The translations under genes and the position numbers were made by a program. Under the pieces are notes generated by a model that worked only from the letters and a program-made list of their open reading frames with translations, was not told where the DNA came from and searched no databases. From contig CAWDUQ010000004.1 in the NCBI GenBank assembly GCA_963805495.1, forward strand, positions 558,001-622,000: DNA of 64,000 nucleotides. The letters run 5' to 3'. Position 1 is the stretch's first letter, and each line of letters starts with the position of its first letter. Shown here in pieces: positions 1 through 7,477 of the stretch. This DNA comes from DAHUXD01 sp963805495 (GTDB lineage: Bacteria > Acidobacteriota > Thermoanaerobaculia > UBA5066 > Gp7-AA6).

Positions 1-8
1 AGGTTCCC

Positions 9-539
9 ATGCGGATCGGGTTCGCTCTGGGGTTCTGCGCCCTCGCCGCCGCGGCGTTCCTGAAGGCGGACGATCCGCCCGGGACGGTGCCCGCGACGCC
101 CGAACTCGCCCGGTCGGCTTTCGCGCGCTTCAAGGCCGCCGACGGGCAATGGGTCGGGCGCAGCACGAAGGGCTGGGAGGAGACCCTCCGGTACCGGACG
201 ATCGCGGGCGGCTCGACCGTCCTCGAGACGTCCTTCGACGCCCACCCCGGGCAGGAGATGGCGACGACCTTCTACCTCGACGGCGACCGGCTCATGCTCA
301 CGCACTACTGCGTCGCGAAGAACGCGCCGCGCCTGGAGGCGACGGCCTTCGCCGACGGCGGGCGGACGGTGGTCTTCACGTTCGTCGACGGCGCGAACCT
401 TCCGACGCGCGACCGGGGCCACATGGACAAGGCCGTGTTCCGCTTCGAGGCGGACGACCGGGTCGTCTCGCGGTGGACCTGGTACGAGAACGGAAAAGAG
501 AAGTGGTTCGAAGAGATCGTCCAGACGCGCCGGCCGTGA
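9..539 (+). CDS. Secreted protein of unknown function, lipocalin-like
   Basis: I do not recognise this 176-residue protein with certainty. It opens with a short hydrophobic signal-like segment (about residues 1-20, ending in an Ala-rich stretch), so export to the periplasm is likely. The rest alternates charged and aromatic residues as in a small beta-barrel, with a W-x-G-R-S-T motif near residue 48 and a closing W-T-W-Y-E-N-G-K segment. This layout resembles lipocalin-like or DUF1579-type domains, and a true DUF1579 gene lies at 1766-2377. Its stop overlaps the GTG start of the sigma factor gene (GTGA), so the two are probably co-translated. The ATG is only 8 bases into the window, so the promoter is not visible. 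Confidence 0.62.
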   Translation: MRIGFALGFCALAAAAFLKADDPPGTVPATPELARSAFARFKAADGQWVGRSTKGWEETLRYRTIAGGSTVLETSFDAHPGQEMATTFYLDGDRLMLTHYCVAKNAPRLEATAFADGGRTVVFTFVDGANLPTRDRGHMDKAVFRFEADDRVVSRWTWYENGKEKWFEEIVQTRRP

Positions 540-1075
540 GCGCGCCCGACGACGACGACCGGGACCTCGTCGCGCGCTTTCTCGAAGGCCGCGACGAGGC
601 CGCGTTCCGGAAGCTGTACCGGCGCCACGCCGCCTTCCTGTACCGGTTCCTGCTGCGGCTTTCGGGCGGCGACACGGCGGCCGCGGACGAAGGCGTCCAG
701 GAGACCTGGGTCCGCGCGGCGCGCGGACTGCCCGGATTCCAGTGGCGTTCGTCGCTGAAGACGTGGCTCGCCGGCATCGCCATCCGCTGGTGGCGCGAGT
801 TCGAGCGGACGGCGGGCCGCGAGGCGGAGCTGCCGGACGAGGACGACCTTCCGCCCGCGCCGCCGATCCGGCGCGAGATCGAACGCCTCGATCTCGAGCG
901 GGCGCTCGCCTCCCTCGCGCCGGGGTACCGGAGGGCGATCCTGCTCCACGACGTCGAGGGCTACACGCACGAGGAGGTCGCCGCGCTGACGGGCGTGGAC
1001 GTCGGGACCTCGAAAAGCCAGCTTTCACGGGCGCGAAGCGCTCTGCGCGCGCGCCTTTCCGGGAGGAACCCATGA
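536..1075 (+). CDS. ECF-type RNA polymerase sigma factor
   Basis: A 179-residue sigma-70 family protein of extracytoplasmic-function size. Region 2 covers about residues 8-80 (D-x-x-L-V-A-R-F start, F-R-K-L-Y, then W-V-R-A-A-R and the F-x-W-R-S-S-L-K-T-W-L helix). Region 4 covers about 118-175, with the R-R-A-I-L-L-H-D-V-E-G-Y-T-H-E-E-V-A segment and an S-x-L-S-R-A-R recognition helix. The start is the GTG at 536, which overlaps the previous stop; the same frame stays open upstream, but that part is an Arg-rich shadow of the first gene. Its stop overlaps the next start (ATGA at 1072), so it is coupled to the YCII membrane protein that probably regulates it. The target promoters cannot be seen here. 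Confidence 0.9.
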   Translation: MSAPDDDDRDLVARFLEGRDEAAFRKLYRRHAAFLYRFLLRLSGGDTAAADEGVQETWVRAARGLPGFQWRSSLKTWLAGIAIRWWREFERTAGREAELPDEDDLPPAPPIRREIERLDLERALASLAPGYRRAILLHDVEGYTHEEVAALTGVDVGTSKSQLSRARSALRARLSGRNP

Positions 1076-1641
1076 ATGAGCAGGACGACCGGACACCCGA
1101 GGAGACGAGGATGCTGAGCGCGCTTGCGGCCGGCCCCGAGCCGCCGGTCGGTCTCGAGGACGCGGTCGTCGCGAGGCTCGCGGCGGGCGGTCTCCTCGCC
1201 CGGCGCGGGCGGACGGCCCGGATCCGGGCGCTCGCCGCCGCGGCGGGTCTCGCCCTGTTCGCGCTCGGCCTCGTCGTGGGCGGGCGACGCGCTCACGCGC
1301 CGGGCGCCCCGGCAGTTCCGGCGATGCCCCGGTACGTGCTGCTTCTTTACGACGCCCCGGACGAGCGGGGATTGTCGGCGGAGGAGATGGCGGCGCGCGT
1401 CGCCGAGTACCGCGACTGGGCGATCGGCCTCCGGCGCGCCGGCAGCGACATCACCGGCGAGAAGCTCGCGCCGGGCAGCCTCGACCTCGGGACCTCGAAC
1501 GCCCCCGCGGGGCCGCTTCCGCTCGGCGGCTACTTCGTGTTCTCGGCGAAGGATGCGGCGGCCGCGACGGCGGTGGCGAGGTCGTGCCCGCACGTCCGGC
1601 ACGGAGGCCGCGTCGCGCTGCGTCCGATCGAGGAAACCTAG
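1072..1641 (+). CDS. Membrane-anchored YCII-domain protein, putative anti-sigma partner
   Basis: A 189-residue protein encoded directly after the ECF sigma gene with an ATGA overlap, the usual place for an anti-sigma factor. Residues 1-50 are cytoplasmic-looking and acidic, about 52-72 form one hydrophobic membrane span, and the C-terminal part from about residue 80 (R-Y-V-L-L-L-Y-D start) resembles the YCII/DGPF fold seen in small proteins linked to some ECF groups. No zinc-binding anti-sigma motif (H-x3-C-x2-C) is present, so it is not a ZAS-type anti-sigma factor. Its UAG stop codon lies inside the CTAG left boundary of the palindromic repeat at 1638-1769. The anti-sigma role is inferred from position and topology only. 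Confidence 0.68.
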   Translation: MNEQDDRTPEETRMLSALAAGPEPPVGLEDAVVARLAAGGLLARRGRTARIRALAAAAGLALFALGLVVGGRRAHAPGAPAVPAMPRYVLLLYDAPDERGLSAEEMAARVAEYRDWAIGLRRAGSDITGEKLAPGSLDLGTSNAPAGPLPLGGYFVFSAKDAAAATAVARSCPHVRHGGRVALRPIEET

Positions 1642-1769
1642 TGTCCTGTCACCGAAGTCTTGATAGCGCCATCGTGTGTAGGGGCGGCCCTTGCGGCCGC
1701 CCGCGGGCGGGGACAAGCCCCGCCCCGACGACCGTCTGCCGCATGGCGACTTCCGTTACGGAACACTAG
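1638..1769 (+). repeat. 132-bp CTAG-bounded palindromic repeat, copy A
   Basis: A full-length copy of a dispersed element. It is bounded by CTAG on both sides and has imperfect terminal inverted repeats (left TAGTGTCCTGTCAC, right read inverted TAGTGTTCCGTAAC, 11 of 14 identical). Two G+C-rich hairpins follow each other in the centre, one with GGCGGCC/GGCCGCC arms and one with GGGCGGGG/CCCCGCCC arms. It differs from copy D (46552-46683) at only two positions that I can find and has exactly the same length. The left CTAG contains the stop codon of the upstream plus-strand gene and the right CTAG contains the stop codon of the minus-strand DUF1579 gene. No reading frame of its own is evident; it looks like a miniature non-autonomous mobile element or REP-like unit. 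Confidence 0.9.
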
Positions 1770-2377
1770 CTCTTCTTGCGGGTGTAACGGATCTCGACGA
1801 GCTTGCTCATGCGGCCGTTGGGAGCCTTGCCGACGAGCTCGAAGGTGTGGTGGTCGTTGTCGGTGATCACGAGCTTGGACTCGACCGGGAACTCCTTCCC
1901 GCTGACCGGGTCCCACATCGTCGACCGCCCGAGGATGGTCTTCCCGGAGGCCTCCGTGCCGCCGACGAGGTAGATCATGCCGGTGCCGGACGTGTCGAGC
2001 CACACCGAGACGTACTTCTTCTGGACGTTGTCGTACCCGATGTAGCCGATGCCGGTGAAGGGCTCGCCCATCATCGTGCCGTCGAACTGCTGCTCGACGT
2101 AGCGGCCCCCGAGCACCCAGCTGTTGACCGACGTCCCGGTGGAGTCCTCGGGCGGCTTCGAGGGGTCGATCCACGACCGCACGTGCGTGTCGAACGTGCC
2201 GACGAGCGCTTCCAGCTTCTTGTGCGGCTCGCCCGGCGTCGAGGCTCTCTGCCAGGCCTCGAGCCGCGCCTTCTCCTTCGAAGACGGGGTCTTGTTGGCG
2301 GATTCCTGGGCGCCGAGGGCCGCCGCGAGGACGAGCGCCGCCGAAACCATCGTGAGCCTTCCGAACGGACGGTTCAT
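1766..2377 (-). CDS. Secreted DUF1579 family protein
   Basis: A 203-residue protein with a cleavable-type signal peptide (about residues 1-22, ending A-L-G-A-Q-E). The mature part, from about residue 50, matches the DUF1579 pattern: H-K-K-L-E-A-L-V-G-T-F-D start, G-G-R-Y-V-E-Q-Q-F-D, then a G-I-G-Y-I-G-Y-D-N segment and a closing L-V-E-I-R-Y-T-R. The fold is thought to be lipocalin-like, but no biochemical role is established. Start choice is supported by a GAGGAGG ribosome binding site just upstream. The stop codon (CTA on the plus strand at 1766-1768) lies in the right CTAG boundary of repeat copy A, so the 3' end of the gene abuts the element with no spacer. Confidence 0.85.
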   Translation of the reverse strand: MNRPFGRLTMVSAALVLAAALGAQESANKTPSSKEKARLEAWQRASTPGEPHKKLEALVGTFDTHVRSWIDPSKPPEDSTGTSVNSWVLGGRYVEQQFDGTMMGEPFTGIGYIGYDNVQKKYVSVWLDTSGTGMIYLVGGTEASGKTILGRSTMWDPVSGKEFPVESKLVITDNDHHTFELVGKAPNGRMSKLVEIRYTRKKS

Positions 2378-2447
2378 CCTCGTTCCTCCTCAGTCGCGCC
2401 CGATTCTACGACGGTGAGATATCGTTTCGGACGGGGAAGGGGCCATC

Positions 2448-3824
2448 ATGAAAACCTCACGAGGGTTGTTCCTGCTCGCGCTCGTCGTTTCGGCCGTCCC
2501 GGCGGCGCTCGCCTCGCCGCCGCCGTCCTCCGCTCCCGAGGCGCGGCCGGTCCTTCCGTTCATCGAAGACGACTACCCGAAGGCCCTCGCCGAGGCCCGG
2601 GCGAAGAACCTTCCGATCTTCGCCGAGGCCTGGGCGCCGTGGTGCCATACGTGCCGTTCGATGCGCGCCTTCGTGTACACGGACCCGGCCCTCGCGAAGT
2701 ACGCGGGACGGTACGTGTGGCTCTCGATCGACACCGAGAAGGCGCAGAACGCGGCCTTCTCGGAGAAGTACCCGATCCGCGCCTGGCCCTCGATGTACGT
2801 GATCGATCCCGCGAAGGAGACGATCGCCGTGCGCTGGGTCGGCGGCGCGAGCGTGGGCCAGCTCGAGAAGCTCTTCGCCGACGGGGAACGGGCGGTGCGG
2901 GGAGGGGCGAAGGGCGCCGCTCAGACGCTCGCGGCGGCCGACGCCCTCTACGGCAAGGGCCAGTACGCGGAGGCCGTGCCGGCGTACCGCGACGCCTTGA
3001 AGCTTCTCGCGGTGAGCTCGACCGAGTACGCTCGGGCCCTCGATGCCCTCCTCTTCAGCCTGTCGGTGACGAAGCAGTACGGCGAGTGCTCGGCGGCCGC
3101 GGGCGCGGCGCTGCCGAGAATGAAGACGGGGCCCTCGGCCGCGTCGGTGGCGGGCTCGGGCCTCGACTGCTCGCTGCGGATGCCGGCCGACGCGCCGGGA
3201 CGCGCCGAGGCGGTCAAGACCTTCGAGGCGGAGGCTCGCGCGATCGTCGACAACAAGCGGATTCCGCTCCAGGCCGACGACCGGTCTGCCCTCTACTCCT
3301 CGATCGTGGAGGCGCGCGAGGATGCCAAGGACGAGGCCGGCGCGAAGACGGTGGCGCGCGCGTGGGTGGCGTATCTCGACGGCGAGGCCGCCGCGGTCAA
3401 AACTCCCGAGCAGCGGACGGCCCTCGATCCCGACCGGCTCGGGGCCTTCGACGCCGCCGGCGAGATCGCGAAGGCCATTCCGATGCTCGAGCAGTCCGAG
3501 AAGGACTTTCCCCGCGACTACAACCCGCCGGCGCGGCTGGCCCTCGTCTACAACGAGCTGCACCGCTACCCGGAGGCCCTCGCGGCCTCGGACCGCGCCC
3601 TCGCGAGGGTCTACGGCCCGCGCCGGATCCGCGTCCTCGCCGTGCGGATCGACACCTACAAGGGCATGGGCGACGCGGCGGCGGCGCGCCAGACCCTCGA
3701 AGAGGCGGTCCGGTTTGCCGAGAGCCTGCCGGCCGGGCAGCGCTCGGACGCCCAGATCGCGTCGTTGAAGAAGCAACTGGTCGCGGCCGGAGGATCGCCG
3801 CAGGCCGGTTCCGCCCGGCCGTGA
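2448..3824 (+). CDS. Periplasmic thioredoxin-fold protein with TPR-like C-terminus
   Basis: A 458-residue exported protein. A signal peptide covers residues 1-22. A thioredoxin domain follows at about 35-150, with a W-C-H-T-C active site (Cys66 and Cys69) and the cis-Pro segment R-A-W-P-S-M-Y-V. Residues 160-450 are Ala-rich amphipathic helices in TPR-like pairs. The WCxxC-plus-TPR arrangement suggests a thiol reductase or chaperone acting on secreted proteins; the substrate is unknown. A G-rich ribosome binding site precedes the ATG. The stop overlaps a possible GTG start of the next gene (GTGA at 3821), so it could belong to the hydroxyproline transcript, although no role in that pathway is apparent. 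Confidence 0.85.
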   Translation: MKTSRGLFLLALVVSAVPAALASPPPSSAPEARPVLPFIEDDYPKALAEARAKNLPIFAEAWAPWCHTCRSMRAFVYTDPALAKYAGRYVWLSIDTEKAQNAAFSEKYPIRAWPSMYVIDPAKETIAVRWVGGASVGQLEKLFADGERAVRGGAKGAAQTLAAADALYGKGQYAEAVPAYRDALKLLAVSSTEYARALDALLFSLSVTKQYGECSAAAGAALPRMKTGPSAASVAGSGLDCSLRMPADAPGRAEAVKTFEAEARAIVDNKRIPLQADDRSALYSSIVEAREDAKDEAGAKTVARAWVAYLDGEAAAVKTPEQRTALDPDRLGAFDAAGEIAKAIPMLEQSEKDFPRDYNPPARLALVYNELHRYPEALAASDRALARVYGPRRIRVLAVRIDTYKGMGDAAAARQTLEEAVRFAESLPAGQRSDAQIASLKKQLVAAGGSPQAGSARP

Positions 3825-3838
3825 GCTCGGCACCGGCG

Positions 3839-5401
3839 ATGAGGTCGGGCCCGGAGACCCGGGCCGCGTTCCAGGCGAGGAACCCGGCGACGGGGGAAAC
3901 GCTCGAAGGCGAGTTCGTCGAGGCGACGGCCGGCGACATCGACGCGGCCGCGCGGGCGGCGGAGCGCGCCTTCGAACCGTTCGCCGCGCTCTCCGCGTTC
4001 CGTCGCGCCGAGTTCCTGCGCGCCGTCGCGCAGCAGACGATTGCTCTCGGCGACCGGCTGCTCGCGCGCGCCGGCGCCGAGACCGGGCTTCCGGTCGCGC
4101 GGCTCGAGAGCGAGCGCGCCCGGACGGTAGGACAGATCCTGCTCTTCGCCGAGCTCATCGAGGAGGGGTCCTGGGTCGGGGCGCGGATCGACCGGGCGCT
4201 TCCGGACCGCAAGCCGCAGCCGCGCCCGGACCTGCGCCGCATGCTGATCCCCTCGGGGCCCGTGGCCGTGTTCGGAGCGTCCAACTTCCCCCTCGCCTTC
4301 TCGGTCGCCGGCGGCGACACGATTTCGGCGCTCGCGGCCGGATGTCCCGTCGTCGTCAAGGCGCACCCGGCGCATCCCGGGACCTCCGACCTCTCGGCTT
4401 CCGCCATCCGCATGGCGGCCCGCGAGACCGGGATGCCCGAGGGCGTGTTCTCGATGGTCCACGGCCGCTCGCCCGAGGTCGGCATCACGCTCGTGACGCA
4501 CCCCGCGATCCGCGCGGCGGCCTTCACCGGCTCGCTCGTCGCGGGCCGGACGCTCTACGACGCCGCGGCGATGCGCCCGGACCCGATTCCCGTATTCGCC
4601 GAGATGGGCTCGTCCAACCCGGTGTTCCTGCTGCCGGGCGCCCTCCAGGAGCGCGGCGAGGAGATCGCGAAAGGATTTGCGGCCTCGGTCACGCTGGGGT
4701 CCGGGCAGTTCTGCACGAACCCCGGGCTCGCGGTGCTCGTCGACGCGCCCGCGTCGAGCGCGTTCCTCAAAGCGGCGGGCGACCTGCTGGCGGGTGCGGC
4801 GGCCGGCACGATGGTCCACGCCGGGATCAAGTCCTCCTACGACCAGAGTGTCGTCGAGGCCGCGCGAATCGAGGGCGTGGCGATCGCGGCGCGTTCGCAG
4901 TCGGCGGGCGCCCATCCCGAGACGGAAGCCCGCGCCGCCCTGCTTCTGACGGACGCACGGACGTTTCTCGGGAACCCGCGCCTGTCCTCCGAGATCTACG
5001 GACCCGCCACGGTGGCGGTCCGCTGCGCCTCCCGGCCCGAGATGCTGCAGCTCGCGCGCGCGCTCCACGGCCATCTGACGGCGACCGTGCACGGCACGGA
5101 GCGGGACCTCGAGGAGTTCCCGGAGCTCGTGGCCGTGCTGCGCCGGAAAGCCGGCCGCCTTGTCTTCAACGGTTTTCCGACGGGCGTCGAGGTGGGCCAC
5201 GCCATGCACCACGGCGGACCCTACCCGGCCTCGACCGACCCCCGCGAGACCTCGGTCGGCTCGGCCGCGATCCTTCGTTTCGCGCGGCCGGTCTGCTACC
5301 AGGACTTCCCGCCGGCGGCGCTTCCCGAGGAGCTCCGCAACGAGAACCCGCGCGGGATCTGGCGAATGGTCGACGGCGTCCTGACGAAAGACCCGGTGTG
5401 A
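3839..5401 (+). CDS. 2,5-dioxovalerate (2-oxoglutarate semialdehyde) dehydrogenase
   Basis: A 520-residue aldehyde dehydrogenase superfamily enzyme of the KGSADH type. It oxidises 2,5-dioxopentanoate to 2-oxoglutarate with NAD(P), the last step of hydroxyproline breakdown. Visible features are the N-terminal N-P-A-T-G segment, the G-A-S-N-F-P-L-A-F cofactor region, F-A-E-M-G-S-S-N-P with the general-base Glu, and the nucleophile Cys292 in G-S-G-Q-F-C-T-N-P-G. The F-C-T-N-P-G motif and the absence of a substrate-channelling domain fit KGSADH rather than succinate-semialdehyde dehydrogenase. I chose ATG 3839; a GTG at 3821 in the same frame overlaps the upstream stop and is an alternative. The next gene overlaps by GTGA. 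Context with epimerase, dehydrogenase and deaminase genes makes the assignment firm. Confidence 0.9.
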   Translation: MRSGPETRAAFQARNPATGETLEGEFVEATAGDIDAAARAAERAFEPFAALSAFRRAEFLRAVAQQTIALGDRLLARAGAETGLPVARLESERARTVGQILLFAELIEEGSWVGARIDRALPDRKPQPRPDLRRMLIPSGPVAVFGASNFPLAFSVAGGDTISALAAGCPVVVKAHPAHPGTSDLSASAIRMAARETGMPEGVFSMVHGRSPEVGITLVTHPAIRAAAFTGSLVAGRTLYDAAAMRPDPIPVFAEMGSSNPVFLLPGALQERGEEIAKGFAASVTLGSGQFCTNPGLAVLVDAPASSAFLKAAGDLLAGAAAGTMVHAGIKSSYDQSVVEAARIEGVAIAARSQSAGAHPETEARAALLLTDARTFLGNPRLSSEIYGPATVAVRCASRPEMLQLARALHGHLTATVHGTERDLEEFPELVAVLRRKAGRLVFNGFPTGVEVGHAMHHGGPYPASTDPRETSVGSAAILRFARPVCYQDFPPAALPEELRNENPRGIWRMVDGVLTKDPV

Positions 5402-6366
5402 CGCGGTTCCCGGAGTCGATCGAAGTCGTCGATTCGCACACCGAAGGGGAGCCGACGCGCGTCGTCGTCGCGGGGTGGCCCGCGCTCGAGTCGGCGACGA
5501 TGGAAGGGCGCCGCGAGGAGCTCGCGACGCGCTTCGGGCCACTCTGGCGTGCGGTCGTCCTCGAGCCGCGGGGCCACGACGCGATCGTCGGCGCGCTTCT
5601 GACGCCGCCCGTCTCCCACGGCGCGGTCGCGGGGGTCGTCTTCTTCGACAACGTCGGCCCGCTCTGGATGTGCGGCCACGGGACGATCGGCGTCGTCCGG
5701 ACCCTCGAGCACCTCGGGCGCATAGCCCCCGGACGGGTCCGCCTCGACACGCCCGTCGGCCCGGTCGCGGCGGAGCTCTCGGTCGACGGGCTCGTCACGA
5801 TCGAGAACGTCCCGGCCCGCTGCCTCGCGCGGGACCTGGCGGTCGAGGTCCCCGGTCTCGGCCCGGTGGTCGGCGACGTGGCCTACGGCGGCAACTGGTT
5901 CTTTCTCGTGCGGGACGGCATCGAGCGGGTCGACGGCGACAATCTCGAGCGCCTGCGGGCGGCGGCGCTCGCGATCCAGCGGGCCCTGGCGGATCAGGGG
6001 ATCACCGGGGAGGGCGGGGCCGTCGTCGACCACGTCATTCTTTATGGGCCTCCCGGCCGCCCCGATGCGGACAGTCGCAACTACGTGCTGTGCCCGGGCG
6101 GGGCTTACGACCGATCGCCCTGCGGAACCGGGACGTCGGCGAAGATGGCCTCGCTCCACGCCCGCGGGAAGCTCGCGACGGGAGACCGCTACCGTCAGGA
6201 ATCGATCGCGGGGAGCCTCTTCACCGGCTGGCTCGAGGAGAGCGGCGGGAAGCTTCTTCCCCGCATCCAGGGGCGGGCCTTCGTGACCGGGAAGGCGACG
6301 CTCTACTTCGATCCGCGCGACCCGTTCCGGCACGGTCTTGCCCTGGGAGGAGATGCCCGCCCCTGA
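5398..6366 (+). CDS. 4-hydroxyproline 2-epimerase (proline racemase family)
   Basis: A 322-residue member of the proline racemase family. It interconverts trans-4-hydroxy-L-proline and cis-4-hydroxy-D-proline, the first step of the pathway encoded here. Both catalytic cysteines are present: Cys92 in W-M-C-G-H-G-T and Cys242 in S-P-C-G-T-G-T-S. In the related trans-3-hydroxyproline dehydratases the first Cys is replaced by Thr, so this is an epimerase type. The N-terminal V-D-S-H-T-E-G-E-P-T-R signature is intact. The start is a GTG overlapping the previous stop (GTGA), and its 3' end overlaps the next gene by 14 bases, so the operon is translated as a coupled chain. Epimerase rather than proline racemase is inferred from the neighbouring enzymes. 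Confidence 0.92.
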   Translation: MTRFPESIEVVDSHTEGEPTRVVVAGWPALESATMEGRREELATRFGPLWRAVVLEPRGHDAIVGALLTPPVSHGAVAGVVFFDNVGPLWMCGHGTIGVVRTLEHLGRIAPGRVRLDTPVGPVAAELSVDGLVTIENVPARCLARDLAVEVPGLGPVVGDVAYGGNWFFLVRDGIERVDGDNLERLRAAALAIQRALADQGITGEGGAVVDHVILYGPPGRPDADSRNYVLCPGGAYDRSPCGTGTSAKMASLHARGKLATGDRYRQESIAGSLFTGWLEESGGKLLPRIQGRAFVTGKATLYFDPRDPFRHGLALGGDARP

Positions 6367-7477
6367 CGTCCTCGTCGTGGGCGCGGGCATCGTCGGAGCG
6401 GCGTGCGCCGACGCGCTCGCCGGGGCCGGCCTGTCGGTCGAGGTCCTGGAAGCGCGCTTCGCCGGCGGCGGAGCGACTGCCTCGGCCATGGGTCACATCG
6501 TCGTCATGGACGACTCGCCCGCGCAGTTCGCCCTGACCGAGCGTTCCCGGCGGCTCTGGACCGAGCTCGCCCCGGAGTTGCCCGCGGATTGCGAGGACGA
6601 GCCGGCCGGAACGCTGTGGGTCGCGGCCGACGAGGAGGAGCGGGAGCACGTGCGCCGGAAGGCCGCGCTCTACCGGGGGCGGGGCGTCGAGGTCGAGGAG
6701 CTGTCGCCCGAGGACCTCGCGCGGCTCGAGCCCAACCTGCGCCCGGGTCTGGCGGGCGCGCTCCGCGTCCCGGGCGATCGCGTCCTCTATCCCGTCAACG
6801 CCGCGCGGTGGCTTCTCGCGAGGGCCGAGCGCCGGGGAGCCGTCCGGCGCGAGGGGGTCGAAGCGCTCGCGGTGTTCGGGCGGCGGGTCGAAACCCGGCA
6901 GGGCACCCTCGAGGCCGGCACGGTCGTCAACGCCGCCGGGACCGCCGCGCCGCTGCTGACGCCGGGGCTTCCGGTCGCGCCGCGCAAGGGCCACCTCGTC
7001 ATCACGGACCGGTATCCCGGATTCTGCCGGCACCAGCTCGTGGAGCTCGGATACCTGAAGAGCGCGCACACTCCGGCGCCCGAGTCGGTGGCGTTCAACC
7101 TCCAGCCCCGCGCGACCGGCCAGATGCTGCTCGGCTCCTCGCGCGAGTTCGCGGGTCTCGACGCTTCGATCAACCGCCGGATCCGGGCCCGGATGATCCG
7201 GCGAGCCCTCGACTTCGTGCCGGCCCTCGCCGCCCTTTCCGCGATCCGCACCTGGGTGGGCTTCCGGCCCGCGACGCCCGACAACCTTCCGCTCATCGGC
7301 CGGTACCCGGAAGCGCCCGGCCTCGTCGTCGCGGCGGGCCACGAGGGGCTCGGCATCACGACGGCGCTCGGGACCGCGGAACTCGTGACCGACGCCGTCC
7401 TCGGCCGGGCGAGCGCGATCGATCCGACGCCTTACTCGCCGGCGCGGGCATTTCCGGCGCCCTCCGCGCATGACTGA
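6353..7477 (+). CDS. D-hydroxyproline dehydrogenase, FAD-dependent catalytic (beta-like) subunit
   Basis: A 374-residue DAO-family flavoprotein related to the HcnC/LhpB group. The FAD-binding G-A-G-I-V-G motif starts at residue 9. The C-terminal half has the usual G-F-R-P-A-T-P-D-N-L-P-L-I-G and G-H-E-G-L-G-I-T-T-A segments that close the flavin site. It should oxidise cis-4-hydroxy-D-proline to 1-pyrroline-4-hydroxy-2-carboxylate, passing electrons to the partner encoded next. The ATG at 6353 directly follows GGGAGGAG; an upstream in-frame TTG (6338) is less likely. The gene overlaps both neighbours, and the next start is nested in its stop region (ATGACTGA), which supports a stable complex of the two products. 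The electron acceptor beyond the complex is not encoded nearby. Confidence 0.88.
   Translation: MPAPDVLVVGAGIVGAACADALAGAGLSVEVLEARFAGGGATASAMGHIVVMDDSPAQFALTERSRRLWTELAPELPADCEDEPAGTLWVAADEEEREHVRRKAALYRGRGVEVEELSPEDLARLEPNLRPGLAGALRVPGDRVLYPVNAARWLLARAERRGAVRREGVEALAVFGRRVETRQGTLEAGTVVNAAGTAAPLLTPGLPVAPRKGHLVITDRYPGFCRHQLVELGYLKSAHTPAPESVAFNLQPRATGQMLLGSSREFAGLDASINRRIRARMIRRALDFVPALAALSAIRTWVGFRPATPDNLPLIGRYPEAPGLVVAAGHEGLGITTALGTAELVTDAVLGRASAIDPTPYSPARAFPAPSAHD

Noticed and set aside
1691..3838. Upstream extension of the semialdehyde dehydrogenase frame
   Set aside because: The stretch is an Arg/Pro-rich shadow that covers the DUF1579 and thioredoxin genes; aldehyde dehydrogenase homology begins only near 3839.
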